DNA from: Acidimicrobiales bacterium
Lineage (GTDB): Bacteria > Actinomycetota > Acidimicrobiia > Acidimicrobiales > MedAcidi-G1
NCBI GenBank assembly: GCA_016845305.1
Contig: JAERSW010000046.1
Coordinates: 1 to 39,374, forward strand
Length of the DNA stretch: 39,374 nt
Direction: 5' to 3'
Shown: in pieces, positions 7,980 to 15,961 of the stretch
Layout of the letters: the number at the start of each line of letters is the position of its first letter
Position numbering within the stretch: the stretch's first letter is position 1
The notes under the pieces: model-generated
Seen by the model: the letters and a program-made list of their open reading frames with translations, nothing else
Database searches by the model: none
Told to the model about the DNA's origin: nothing
Position numbers and translations under genes: made by a program

Positions 7980-8831
7980 ATGGAACCGTCCGAGGAGGCA
8001 CCACCGGCCGACGAGGGCCTCTTCGCCGTCGGGCGGCCGGTCCCCGTCGGCACCTACCTCCGGGACCTGTGGCACCGCCGCGACTACCTGGTCCGGGTCC
8101 CCGTCGAGGACCTGCGGGTCCAGAACGCCCACACGCTGCTCGGCAACCTGTGGCTGCTGCTCAACCCCGTCCTGCAGGTGGCGGTGTACCTGCTGGTGTT
8201 CGGCGTCCTCATCGAGCTGGACCGGGGCGTCGACGACTACCTGGCCTTCCTCACCGTCGGGGTGTTCGTCTTCCACCAGGCCCAGCGCACCGTGACCGCC
8301 GGCGCCCGGTCGGTGGTGGCCAACGTGGGCCTCGTCCGGGCCCTGCGCTTCCCGCGGGCCGCCCTGCCGGTGGGCAGCGCCATCGGACAGCTCCTGTCGT
8401 TCGCCCCGGTCCTGGTCGTCATGCTGGCCGTCACCCTCGCCCACGGCCACCCCCCGGACCTCCGTTGGCTGGCGCTTCCGGCGCTGCTGGCCGCCCTGAC
8501 CGCCTTCGGCCTCGGCGCCGGCCTGCTGGCCGCCCGGGCCACCCACACCTACCGCGACCTCGAGAACCTGCTGCCCTTCCTCTTCCGCCTGCTCTTCTAC
8601 CTGTCGGGCGTCCTGTACTCGGTCGACCACTTCGTCGACGACGGGGCGCTGCGGGCCCTGTTCGCCCTCGACCCCCTCTACTGCCTCGTCACCACCTGGC
8701 GCTGGGCGCTGATCGGCACCGACGCCTCGGGCCTGGCCTGGGCCGGCACCGTGGCCTGGCCCACCCTCTTCCTCGTCGTCGGCTTCGTGGCCTTCCGGGC
8801 CCGCGAGGCCACCTACGGGAGCGGCGCGTGA
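7980..8831 (+). CDS. ABC-2 type polysaccharide exporter permease (Wzm/TagG-like), system 1
   Basis: 283-residue integral membrane protein of the ABC-2 family, the transmembrane half of an exporter for lipid-linked glycans. After a cytoplasmic N-terminus come LRVQNAHTLLGNLWLLLNP (about 42-60), the amphipathic segment typical of Wzm/TagG (compare RSKYKRSALGWTWSVLNP in the second permease here), and six hydrophobic segments. The stop shares GTGA with the start of the ATPase gene, showing the pair is translationally coupled. Family is firm. The exported polymer is unknown, although the nearby glycosyltransferases suggest a local surface glycan. Confidence 0.88.
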   Translation: MEPSEEAPPADEGLFAVGRPVPVGTYLRDLWHRRDYLVRVPVEDLRVQNAHTLLGNLWLLLNPVLQVAVYLLVFGVLIELDRGVDDYLAFLTVGVFVFHQAQRTVTAGARSVVANVGLVRALRFPRAALPVGSAIGQLLSFAPVLVVMLAVTLAHGHPPDLRWLALPALLAALTAFGLGAGLLAARATHTYRDLENLLPFLFRLLFYLSGVLYSVDHFVDDGALRALFALDPLYCLVTTWRWALIGTDASGLAWAGTVAWPTLFLVVGFVAFRAREATYGSGA

Positions 8832-9559
8832 CCGGTCCGACCCCCGCACCCACCGCCATCCGGTGCCGCGACGTCGACGTGCGGTACACGATCCGCTCGC
8901 ACCGGCCGTTGCTGCGCGACCTGCTGCGCGGCAACGCCCCCGAGGCCACCACCGTGCACGCCGTGCGCGGCGTCGACCTCGAGGTACGGGTCGGCGAGAG
9001 CGTCGGCCTCGTCGGGCCCAACGGGTCGGGCAAGACGACCCTGCTGCAGGCCATGACCGGCGTGCTGCCCCTGGCCGGCGGCGAGCTGCTGGTGCGCTCG
9101 CTGCCCACCTTCCTCGGGGTGAAGGCGGCGCTGCGGCCCCGGAGCACCGGCCGGTCGAACATCCGCATCGGCCTGCTGGCCCAGGGCCTGCGCCGCGACG
9201 AGGCCGAGGCCCGGGTCGCCGACGTGGCCGCCTTCACCGACCTCGGCCCGGCCATCGACCGCCCCATGGAGACCTACTCGTCGGGGATGCGGGCCCGACT
9301 CCACTTCGCCATCGCCACCGCCCTGACCCCCGAGATCCTGCTGGTCGACGAGGCGCTGGCCGTGGGCGACCGCGCCTTCCGGGAACGCAGCGCCCGACGC
9401 CTCGACGAGCACCGGGCCTCGGCGGGCACCGTGCTGCTGGTCAGCCACAACCTGGCCGAGGTGCGCCGGTCCTGCGAGCGAACCGTCTGGCTCCAGGAGG
9501 GACGGATCGTGGCCGACGGCCCGACCGACGAGGTGCTCCGGGACTACGAGGCGTCCTGA
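8828..9559 (+). CDS. ABC exporter ATPase (Wzt/TagH-like, short form), system 1
   Basis: 243-residue nucleotide-binding subunit that powers the permease encoded just upstream. Walker A is GPNGSGKT (63-70), the signature is YSSGM (150-154), Walker B is ILLVDE (170-175) and the switch His lies in LLVSHNL. The YSSGM form of the signature and the extended N-terminus (RSHRPLLRDLLRG) are typical of polysaccharide/teichoic acid exporters. Unlike the second ATPase in this window it ends after the ATPase domain, with no C-terminal glycan-binding domain, so export would not depend on recognition of a capped chain end (family knowledge applied by inference). GTG start overlaps the permease stop by four bases. 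Confidence 0.9.
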   Translation: MTGPTPAPTAIRCRDVDVRYTIRSHRPLLRDLLRGNAPEATTVHAVRGVDLEVRVGESVGLVGPNGSGKTTLLQAMTGVLPLAGGELLVRSLPTFLGVKAALRPRSTGRSNIRIGLLAQGLRRDEAEARVADVAAFTDLGPAIDRPMETYSSGMRARLHFAIATALTPEILLVDEALAVGDRAFRERSARRLDEHRASAGTVLLVSHNLAEVRRSCERTVWLQEGRIVADGPTDEVLRDYEAS

Positions 9560-9575
9560 GCCGGCGACCCGGGGA

Positions 9576-10589
9576 TCAGCGCTCCCGGAGCCGTCGGACC
9601 ACGCCCCGGGGCGGACCGGCCAGGAAGCCCACGCCCCACGCTCCGTGCATCGTCGGGTAGACGACCAGCAGGCGGAGCGCCATGCCCGGTGACCGGGCGG
9701 CACACGCCGACGCCACCACCACGGCCGCGCCATAGGCGGCCGGCACGGCCAGGGCCGGCGGCCACCACGCTCCGGCGACCAGCCCGGCCACCACGCCGAG
9801 GACGGCGACCGGGGCGACGAGGTGGCGCCACCGCAACGACCGCGGGTGGAGGGCCAGCACCACCCGCTTCCACCGTCCGTACTGGCCGAACTGGCGGGCC
9901 AGCGCACCCAGCGAACCCCGTGGCCGGTAGCCGACCCGGAGCTCCGGGTCGAACCACACCTCGCCGCCCGCCATCCGCAGACGGTGGTTCAGCTCGTAGT
10001 CCTGGTTGCGGACCAGCCCCTCGTCGTACCCGCCGACCGCCTCGAGCGCCTCGCGCCGGAACACGCCGAGGTACACGGTGTCGACCGGGCCCTCCGGGCC
10101 GCCGTAGTGGAAGCGGGCGTCGCCGGCGCCGAAGCGCGACGCCATGGCCCGTCCCACCGCCACCTCGAACGGGGTCGTGCCCCGGGGATCCTGGATGCCG
10201 CCCACCACCGCCGCGTCCGTGCGCTCCAGGGTGGCCACCGCCCGGACCACGTAGCCCGGCGGCAGCTCGGCGTGGCCGTCGACGCGCACCACCACCGGCG
10301 CCGAGGTCGCCCCGATCGCGGCGTTCAGACCCGCGGGCGTCACGCCGTCCGGGTTGTCGACCACCGTCACCCGACCGTCGGCCGCGGCGAGACGTTCGGC
10401 AACGGCCCGGGTGTCGTCGTCCGACGGCGCCACGGCGAGGCACACCTCGAGCGTCCCGCCGTCCGGCACCTCCTGGGACAGGATCGAGGCCACCGCTCCC
10501 TCCAGGTCGTCGGCCTCGTTCCGGACCGGGAGGACCACGGCCACGGCCGGTGTCCCGCCTCCGGATGCCGCTGGGGCACCGTCGGTCAC
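9576..10589 (-). CDS. GT2 family glycosyltransferase (ExoA-like) with C-terminal membrane segments
   Basis: 337-residue family 2 glycosyltransferase expected to add a sugar from a nucleotide donor on the cytoplasmic face. VAVVLPVRNEADDLEGAV (16-33) is the start of the GT-A fold, VVVRVDGHAELP carries the metal-binding DxD-type motif (here DGH), and RNQDYELNHRLR matches the catalytic base region of ExoA/succinoglycan-type enzymes. The C-terminal third contains about three hydrophobic segments, which would anchor it in the membrane. The GTG start shares GTGA with the stop of the sugar transferase upstream, so the two are coupled: the initiating enzyme first, then this enzyme as a candidate for the second sugar. 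It is convergent with the ATPase gene, with 16 bases between stops. Confidence 0.85.
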   Translation of the reverse strand: MTDGAPAASGGGTPAVAVVLPVRNEADDLEGAVASILSQEVPDGGTLEVCLAVAPSDDDTRAVAERLAAADGRVTVVDNPDGVTPAGLNAAIGATSAPVVVRVDGHAELPPGYVVRAVATLERTDAAVVGGIQDPRGTTPFEVAVGRAMASRFGAGDARFHYGGPEGPVDTVYLGVFRREALEAVGGYDEGLVRNQDYELNHRLRMAGGEVWFDPELRVGYRPRGSLGALARQFGQYGRWKRVVLALHPRSLRWRHLVAPVAVLGVVAGLVAGAWWPPALAVPAAYGAAVVVASACAARSPGMALRLLVVYPTMHGAWGVGFLAGPPRGVVRRLRER

Positions 10590-11926
10590 GAGCCCCGCCG
10601 GAACAGCACCAGCACCGTCCGGGCCAGGATCTGCAGATCCAGGATCGGGGACCACGACATCAGGTACTGGAGGTCGTGGCCTAGCTTGTAGGCCGGATCG
10701 GTGTGGTAGCCGGCCCGCACCTGGGCCAGGCCGGTCAGGCCCGGGGCGATCTCGTGGCGGCGCCCGTAGCCGGGGATGGCCGCCTCGAACTCGGCGATCA
10801 GCTCCGGTCGTTCGGGCCGGGGGCCGACCAGCGACATCTGCCCGCGCACCACGTTCCAGAACTGCGGCAGCTCGTCGAGGCGGGTCCGGCGCAACCAGGC
10901 ACAACCGGCCAGCACCCGGTCGTCACCCCGGGTCGACAGTCGGGCCCCGCCGTCGGCTTCGGCGTCGGCCCGCATGGTCCGGAACTTCACCAGCGTGAAC
11001 GGCTCACCGTCCCGCCCGGTCCGGACCTGGCGGTACAGCACGCCCCGGCCGGCCACCACCCGCAGGTAGGCGGCGAGGGTGGACCCGACGACCAGGACCA
11101 TCGGCGCCAGCAGTAGCACCACCACCCACTCGGCCAGGCGCTTGAGGCGACGCTGGTGGGGTCGCAGGGCCCGGGTTCGCACCGCCACGTAGGGCATGCC
11201 CCCGATCTCGCGGACGTCGCGCAGGCCGAGCAGCGCGGTGGTCGCCGTCACCCGTAGGTACACCCCCCGGTCGGCGGCGTCCAGCGACGCCACCGGCTCG
11301 GGCAGCAGGTCCCCCACCGAGGCGTCGTCCACGAACACCACGTCGGTGGACTCCGTCCGCTCCACCGCGACCAGCACGTCGCCCGCCGCCCGGACGTGGC
11401 CGGCAACCACGGCCTCCCGGTCGCTCTCGCCCAGGTGGGCGGCCGCCAGCTCCGTCTCGGTCGACGATCCGACCAGCAGCACCCGCGGCGGACCGAACCG
11501 TCGGGCCCGGAGGCGACGCGACAACAGGCGGGTGCCGGTGGCCACCAACGCCACGCCCACCCCCACCGCGGCCAGGTTGGCCCGGGGAACGGCGTACCGC
11601 CCGGTGGGCAGGACGACCACGAGCCCCATGGCCAGGCCCACCAGCGTCAGGCCCGCCACCCGGGAGAACCACATGCGGTGCCCGAGGCGGACCTGCTTCT
11701 CGTAGAGGCCCCCGAAGTAGAAGACGGCCTGCAGGGCGACGGTGGCCACCGCCATGCCCACCACCGTGTCGGCCGGCGCCGGCCAGTCGGTCCCGAACCG
11801 GACCAGGTTGACGAGCACCACCACGCCGAGGATGCCGGTGGCGTCGAGCACGTACAGCCACCGGAAGCCGGCCCGCCACGACCGCAGGTAGGCCCGGCGC
11901 AGCGGCCCGTCAGGAGACTGTTCCAC
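10586..11926 (-). CDS. Undecaprenyl-phosphate sugar phosphotransferase (polyprenol phosphoglycosyl transferase, WbaP/WsaP type)
   Basis: 446-residue initiating enzyme that moves a sugar-1-phosphate from a nucleotide sugar to a polyprenyl phosphate carrier, the first step of glycan assembly. It has the long architecture: four or five N-terminal transmembrane segments (25-135), a Rossmann-like CoA-binding-type middle domain starting at RVLLVGSST (148-156), a re-entrant hydrophobic segment (265-290), and the catalytic domain with KFRTMRADAE (314-323), LDELPQFWNV (350-359), SLVGPRPERPE (365-375) and PGLTGLAQV (395-403). GTG at 11926 is preferred over upstream in-frame starts because TACGCT lies six bases before it and transmembrane segments follow at once. 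Sugar specificity cannot be read from sequence. Confidence 0.92.
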   Translation of the reverse strand: MEQSPDGPLRRAYLRSWRAGFRWLYVLDATGILGVVVLVNLVRFGTDWPAPADTVVGMAVATVALQAVFYFGGLYEKQVRLGHRMWFSRVAGLTLVGLAMGLVVVLPTGRYAVPRANLAAVGVGVALVATGTRLLSRRLRARRFGPPRVLLVGSSTETELAAAHLGESDREAVVAGHVRAAGDVLVAVERTESTDVVFVDDASVGDLLPEPVASLDAADRGVYLRVTATTALLGLRDVREIGGMPYVAVRTRALRPHQRRLKRLAEWVVVLLLAPMVLVVGSTLAAYLRVVAGRGVLYRQVRTGRDGEPFTLVKFRTMRADAEADGGARLSTRGDDRVLAGCAWLRRTRLDELPQFWNVVRGQMSLVGPRPERPELIAEFEAAIPGYGRRHEIAPGLTGLAQVRAGYHTDPAYKLGHDLQYLMSWSPILDLQILARTVLVLFRRGS

Positions 11927-11932
11927 CCGGCC

Positions 11933-11938
11933 AGCGTA
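11933..11938 (-). promoter_or_regulatory. -10 element TACGCT for phosphoglycosyl transferase
   Basis: TACGCT on the minus strand, six bases before the GTG at 11926, no ribosome-binding site. Divergent to the element at 11972-11977. Confidence 0.5.
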
Positions 11939-11971
11939 GAAGGCCGCCCGGGCCGGTCCGGGGGCGACCGG

Positions 11972-11977
11972 TAGGAT
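11972..11977 (+). promoter_or_regulatory. -10 element TAGGAT for second ABC exporter
   Basis: TAGGAT six bases before the GTG at 11984. Together with 11933-11938 it makes a compact divergent promoter of under 60 bases between the initiation enzyme and the exporter. Confidence 0.5.
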
Positions 11978-11983
11978 CGGTCG

Positions 11984-12844
11984 GTGCCCGCCTCCCGAAG
12001 GGTCAGGTCGACCACCAGGCGTTCCAGGCGGGACCTCGTCCGCCTGCTCCAGGTCGACCTGCTCGTCAACCTGACGCTGCGCGACCTCCGCTCCAAGTAC
12101 AAGCGCTCGGCGCTGGGCTGGACCTGGTCGGTCCTCAACCCCCTGGTGGCCGTGGTCGTCTACTCGGCGGTCTTCTCGGTGTTCCTGCGCATCCAGCCGA
12201 CCACCGGCGACCCGAGCGGCATCCGCTCGTACGCGGTGTTCCTGCTCGTGACCCTGCTGCCGTGGCAGTTCCACGTGACCAGCCTGACCGAGGCCACCCG
12301 CTCGATCACCGCCAACGGCCCGCTCATCACCAAGATCTGGTTCCCCCGCTGGGTGCTGCCCACCTCGTCGGTCCTGGCCCGGTTCCTGACCCTGCTGGTC
12401 GAGATGGCCGTGCTGCTGGTGCTCATCGCCGTCATCGAGGGCCACTACGCCTTCGCCTGGATCCCCGTCGTCCTCGTCCTGATGGCCCTGCAGTTGTTGT
12501 TCACCATCGGACTGGCACTCATGGTCGGCGCGGCCAACGTGTACTTCCGGGACGTCCAGCACTTCCTCGGCGTGGCCCTCGCCCCGTGGATGTTCCTGAC
12601 CCCCATCCTCTACCCGCTGGACATGGTCCCGACCGACCGGGAGTTCCTGGGCATGGGCTACCGCACGCTGTACCAGCTCAACCCGATGGTCTCGTGGGCC
12701 GAGGCCTACCGGAACGCCCTCTACGACCTCCGCTTCCCGTCGATCGAACGGTGGCTGGCCATCGTGGGAGCCACGGTCGTCGTCCTGGCCCTCGGCGCCG
12801 CGCTGTTCCGCCGGCTGGAGCCCCGTATGGCCGAGGAGGTCTGA
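11984..12844 (+). CDS. wzm: ABC-2 type polysaccharide exporter permease (Wzm-like), system 2
   Basis: 286-residue integral membrane permease for export of a lipid-linked polysaccharide. LTLRDLRSKYKRSALGWTW (about 30-48) followed by SVLNPLVAVVVY is the classic N-terminal Wzm/TagG/RfbA signature. Six hydrophobic segments follow, and a conserved GAANVYFRDVQHFLG loop lies near residue 185. The GTG start is leaderless-like, with TAGGAT six bases upstream. One base separates the stop from the GTG of the ATPase gene. It shares fold and motifs with the first permease but belongs to a separate exporter, paired with a glycan-recognising ATPase. Confidence 0.92.
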   Translation: MPASRRVRSTTRRSRRDLVRLLQVDLLVNLTLRDLRSKYKRSALGWTWSVLNPLVAVVVYSAVFSVFLRIQPTTGDPSGIRSYAVFLLVTLLPWQFHVTSLTEATRSITANGPLITKIWFPRWVLPTSSVLARFLTLLVEMAVLLVLIAVIEGHYAFAWIPVVLVLMALQLLFTIGLALMVGAANVYFRDVQHFLGVALAPWMFLTPILYPLDMVPTDREFLGMGYRTLYQLNPMVSWAEAYRNALYDLRFPSIERWLAIVGATVVVLALGAALFRRLEPRMAEEV

Positions 12845-12845
12845 G

Positions 12846-14108
12846 GTGGACGGCTCGCGGCCGGGTCGGCCGGCCGTCTCGCTGGACGGCCTGGGCAAGA
12901 AGTTCCGCCTCACCCACGACCGGAACTGGACGCTGAAGGCCACGGTGCTGAACGGGCACCGCACCCGCTACGAGGAGTTCTGGGCGCTGCGGGACCTGAC
13001 GCTGGACGTCGACCACGGCGACACCTTCGGGATCATCGGCGGCAACGGGTCGGGCAAGAGCACCCTGTTGAAGGTGCTGGCCGGCATCCTGCGCCCCGAC
13101 GAGGGACGGGCGTCCGTCGACGGCCGCCTGTCGGCCCTGCTCGAGCTGGGCGCCGGCTTCCACCCGGAGCTGACCGGGCGGGAGAACGTGTACCTGAACG
13201 GGGCCATCCTCGGCTTCACCAGCCGGGACATCCGGCGACGGTTCGACGACATCGTGGGCTTCGCCGAGCTGGACCGGTTCATCGACGAGCCGGTCCGGAA
13301 CTACTCGTCGGGCATGTACGTGCGCCTCGGGTTCTCGGTGGCCATCCACGTCGAGCCCGAGGTCCTGCTCGTCGACGAGGTGCTGGCCGTCGGCGACCTG
13401 TCGTTCCAGAAGAGGTGCCTGGACCGGTTCGCCCGCCTCAAGGCCGAGGGCCGCACCATCGTGGTGGTCAGCCACGACCTGGACATGGTGGGCTGGCTGT
13501 GCGACCGCACGGCCTGGATCCAGAACGGCGCCCTGCGGGCCGTCGGTCCGTCGGCCGAGGTGATCGACCGGTTCGCCACCGGCGCCGAGGGGACCGTCGG
13601 CGACGGGGGGAACGGGTCCGACCCGACCGGGGGCGGCCTGGGCCTGGAGCGACTCTCGTCGGACGACCTGGTGCGGTCGGTCGGCCTGGTCGACCCCAAC
13701 GGGCACCCCACCGCGACGGTGGGATCGGGGCGGCCGGTGCGCTTCCGGGTCCGCTACGACGCCGACGCGGCCGGCGAGCCGGTGACGGTGGCCCTCGGCC
13801 TGTACCGGGCCGACGGCACGCACGTGGCCAGCATCAACTCCGGCGCCGCCACCCGCGGCGTGTCCCACGACCGGTCCACCACCGCCGCCGACCACGGCGA
13901 CGGGGCCGGCATCGTCGAGGTGGATTACGACGTACCCACCCTGCCCGTCCAGCCCGGTACCTACGAGCTGTCGGTGGCCCTCCACGACGCCACCATGCGA
14001 AAGGTGCTGGAACGCCACACCCACCTGCTGCGATTCGAGGTGGAGCCCACCGGGGTCGACCCGCAGAACGGCCTCGTCGCCCTCGGCGGCACCTGGGCGG
14101 CCCGATGA
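12846..14108 (+). CDS. wzt: ABC exporter ATPase with C-terminal glycan-binding-type domain (Wzt), system 2
   Basis: 420-residue ATPase. The N-terminal nucleotide-binding domain has Walker A GGNGSGKS (65-72), signature YSSGM (153-157), Walker B VLLVDE (173-178) and switch His in VVSHDL (near 210). After a Gly-rich linker (about 250-265) comes a beta-rich domain (about 270-415; VRFRVRYDADAAG, VTVALGLYRADG, PGTYELSVALHD) that fits the Wzt_C jelly roll. In E. coli O8/O9a this domain binds the chemically capped end of the O-polysaccharide and licenses export. Here the next gene, overlapping by ATGA, encodes a methyltransferase with a kinase-like second half, a strong hint that export of this polymer also depends on a terminal cap (inference). 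Confidence 0.92.
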   Translation: MDGSRPGRPAVSLDGLGKKFRLTHDRNWTLKATVLNGHRTRYEEFWALRDLTLDVDHGDTFGIIGGNGSGKSTLLKVLAGILRPDEGRASVDGRLSALLELGAGFHPELTGRENVYLNGAILGFTSRDIRRRFDDIVGFAELDRFIDEPVRNYSSGMYVRLGFSVAIHVEPEVLLVDEVLAVGDLSFQKRCLDRFARLKAEGRTIVVVSHDLDMVGWLCDRTAWIQNGALRAVGPSAEVIDRFATGAEGTVGDGGNGSDPTGGGLGLERLSSDDLVRSVGLVDPNGHPTATVGSGRPVRFRVRYDADAAGEPVTVALGLYRADGTHVASINSGAATRGVSHDRSTTAADHGDGAGIVEVDYDVPTLPVQPGTYELSVALHDATMRKVLERHTHLLRFEVEPTGVDPQNGLVALGGTWAAR

Positions 14109-15919
14109 GTGGACCGGTGAGCGGGCCGGACGGGACCGCCGACGACCGGCGCTGGCGCGACGGGTCGGAGGACCGGCTGCTCGAGGTCCTGGCCGGGGCC
14201 ACCGACCGGTCCACCGCCTCGGACGAGTTGGCCGGCCACGTCGTGGACTGGCCCACCCGCTACCACTTCGACCGGGCCCGCACGAACCTGCTCCACCCCC
14301 TCGGCCTCGGCCCCGGCCTGCGCGTGCTGGACGTGGGCGCCGGTTCCGGCGTGGCCGCCCGGGCCGCCGCCGAACGCGGCGCCTCGGTGGTCGCCGTGGA
14401 GGGCGACGCCCGACGGGCCGAGGCCGCCGCCCTTCGCTGCGCGGCCCTCGACGTCGAGGTGGTCCACGGCACGGTGGCCGACCTCGGCGAGGCGCACGGC
14501 GACTTCGACGTGGTGCTGTGCATCGGCGTCCTCGAGTACGCCGGCCACGACCCGGCCGCCTTCCTCGACGGCCTCGTCGACCGCCTCGCCCCGCACGGCA
14601 CGCTGGCCGTGGCCATCGAGAACCGCTTCGGCCTCGCCTACTGGTTGGGCGTCGACGAGGACCACCTGGCCCGCCCGTGGGTCGGCCTCGAGGGCTACCC
14701 GGCCCAGGCGGCCACCCCGACCACGGCCACCGTCCGCACCCATGGACGGCGTGACCTGGCCGCCCTGCTCGACGGGGCCGGCCTGGTCTCCCAGCGCTGG
14801 CTGACCCCGTGGCCCGACTACAAGCTGCCCACGGCCATCCTCGCCGAGGCCATCCACGACCAGCCCGACGCCGTGGACCTCGTCGACCAGCTGGTCGGTC
14901 CCCCGCTGGACCGGAGCCGGATGGGTGGCGGGTTCGACGGCGACGAGCGGGCCGTGCTGCGCGGCGCGGTCGACGGCGGCCTCGGCGTCGAGATGGCCAA
15001 CTCGTTCCTCGTGCTGGCGGCCCGGGACGACGGATCAATGGACGCCCGCTGCGACCGGGAGGTCCTCGCCTGGCGGTTCACCGGTGACCGCCGGCGGGCC
15101 CATCTACGGGTACGGACCGTCCGCGACGACGGTGCCGGCGGCCGCACCATCGACCGACGTCCCACGCACCCTGGCAACACCGGCCCCGACCGCCCCGAGA
15201 ACGCCGGCGCCGACGGGTGGCTCCGGATCCGACCGGCTGACGGCACCCCGGAGCCGTACGTGCCAGGACCGACGTTGGAGCAGGTCGCCCTCCAGTGCCT
15301 GCGCGACGGCGACCGACGCGGCCTGGCCGAGGTGCTGGGCCTGTGGGCAGCGATCGCCGAGGCGGCCGCCGAGGAGCGGGACGTGTCGGCGGCGGACGCC
15401 CACCCGTACCTGCCGGCCGGCCGGCGCCGGGTCCTGCCCGGCGACCACCTGGACCTCGGGCTCGACAACCTGGCCGGCGCCCACGGTGACGGCCCGCCGA
15501 CCTTCGTGGACGACGAGTGGGAGGCGGTCGGCGGCGTCGACCTCCAACTGGTGGCCATCCGCGCCTGCTGGAAGCTGGCCTCGGTCGCCGTGCACTCCGG
15601 GACCCGTCACCCCTGGCCGGCCACGACGTCGGTGGACGACCTGGCCGTCGCCTTCTGCGACCTCCTCCCGGTCGACGTGGGGCCAGACCCGCTGGACCGC
15701 CTCCTGCTGGCCGAGGCCGAGCTCCGTTCGGTGGCCCTCGGCGGCGACGTGGCCACCCACGTCGCCCAGCTCCGGGCCGCCGGGCGACGCAGCCTCCGGC
15801 AGCGCACCGTGGGCACCGGCCCGGCCGGTGGCCTCCGGGGCCGCCTCGGACGCCTGCGGCACCTGCCGGTGGTGGGTCCCCCACTGGCTGGGCTGGCCCG
15901 CCTCCTGCGCCGGTTCTAG
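14105..15919 (+). CDS. Methyltransferase with kinase-like C-terminal half (candidate WbdD-like chain-capping enzyme)
   Basis: 604-residue soluble protein. The N-terminal half is a class I methyltransferase: motif I VLDVGAGSG (74-82), acidic VVAVEGD (95-101), VVLCIGVLEYAG (136-147), then IENRFGLAYWLG (171-182) and PWPDYKLP (235-242), a set typical of polysaccharide-cluster methyltransferases. The C-terminal half shows kinase-fold hints: a hinge-like segment YVPGPTLEQV (385-394), catalytic-loop-like HLDLGLDN (448-455, H-D-N spacing) and a metal-site-like FVDDEWE (467-473). I did not find a convincing ATP-binding Lys. WbdD of E. coli O9a combines a methyltransferase and a kinase to cap and terminate O-polysaccharide. 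ATGA overlap with wzt supports a capping role here. Methyltransferase is firm; kinase and cap are inference. Confidence 0.75.
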   Translation: MSGPVSGPDGTADDRRWRDGSEDRLLEVLAGATDRSTASDELAGHVVDWPTRYHFDRARTNLLHPLGLGPGLRVLDVGAGSGVAARAAAERGASVVAVEGDARRAEAAALRCAALDVEVVHGTVADLGEAHGDFDVVLCIGVLEYAGHDPAAFLDGLVDRLAPHGTLAVAIENRFGLAYWLGVDEDHLARPWVGLEGYPAQAATPTTATVRTHGRRDLAALLDGAGLVSQRWLTPWPDYKLPTAILAEAIHDQPDAVDLVDQLVGPPLDRSRMGGGFDGDERAVLRGAVDGGLGVEMANSFLVLAARDDGSMDARCDREVLAWRFTGDRRRAHLRVRTVRDDGAGGRTIDRRPTHPGNTGPDRPENAGADGWLRIRPADGTPEPYVPGPTLEQVALQCLRDGDRRGLAEVLGLWAAIAEAAAEERDVSAADAHPYLPAGRRRVLPGDHLDLGLDNLAGAHGDGPPTFVDDEWEAVGGVDLQLVAIRACWKLASVAVHSGTRHPWPATTSVDDLAVAFCDLLPVDVGPDPLDRLLLAEAELRSVALGGDVATHVAQLRAAGRRSLRQRTVGTGPAGGLRGRLGRLRHLPVVGPPLAGLARLLRRF

Positions 15920-15961
15920 GGACCCGCGCCGCTTCTCGGGACCTGCGCCGCTTCTAGGGAA
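15905..15961. repeat. Three tandem imperfect 19-bp repeats at a convergent gene junction
   Basis: Units at 15905-15923, 15924-15942 and 15943-15961 share the core TGCGCCGCTTCTAGGGA, with two to three mismatches between copies. The first copy supplies the TAG stop of the methyltransferase gene (15917-15919). The third supplies, on the minus strand, the TAG stop of the membrane-protein gene (15954-15956). The middle copy has lost the TAG (TCG instead). Confidence 0.9.

Noticed and set aside
15905-15961. CRISPR-like array
   Set aside because: The units are directly adjacent with no spacers and there are only three; it is a simple tandem duplication.
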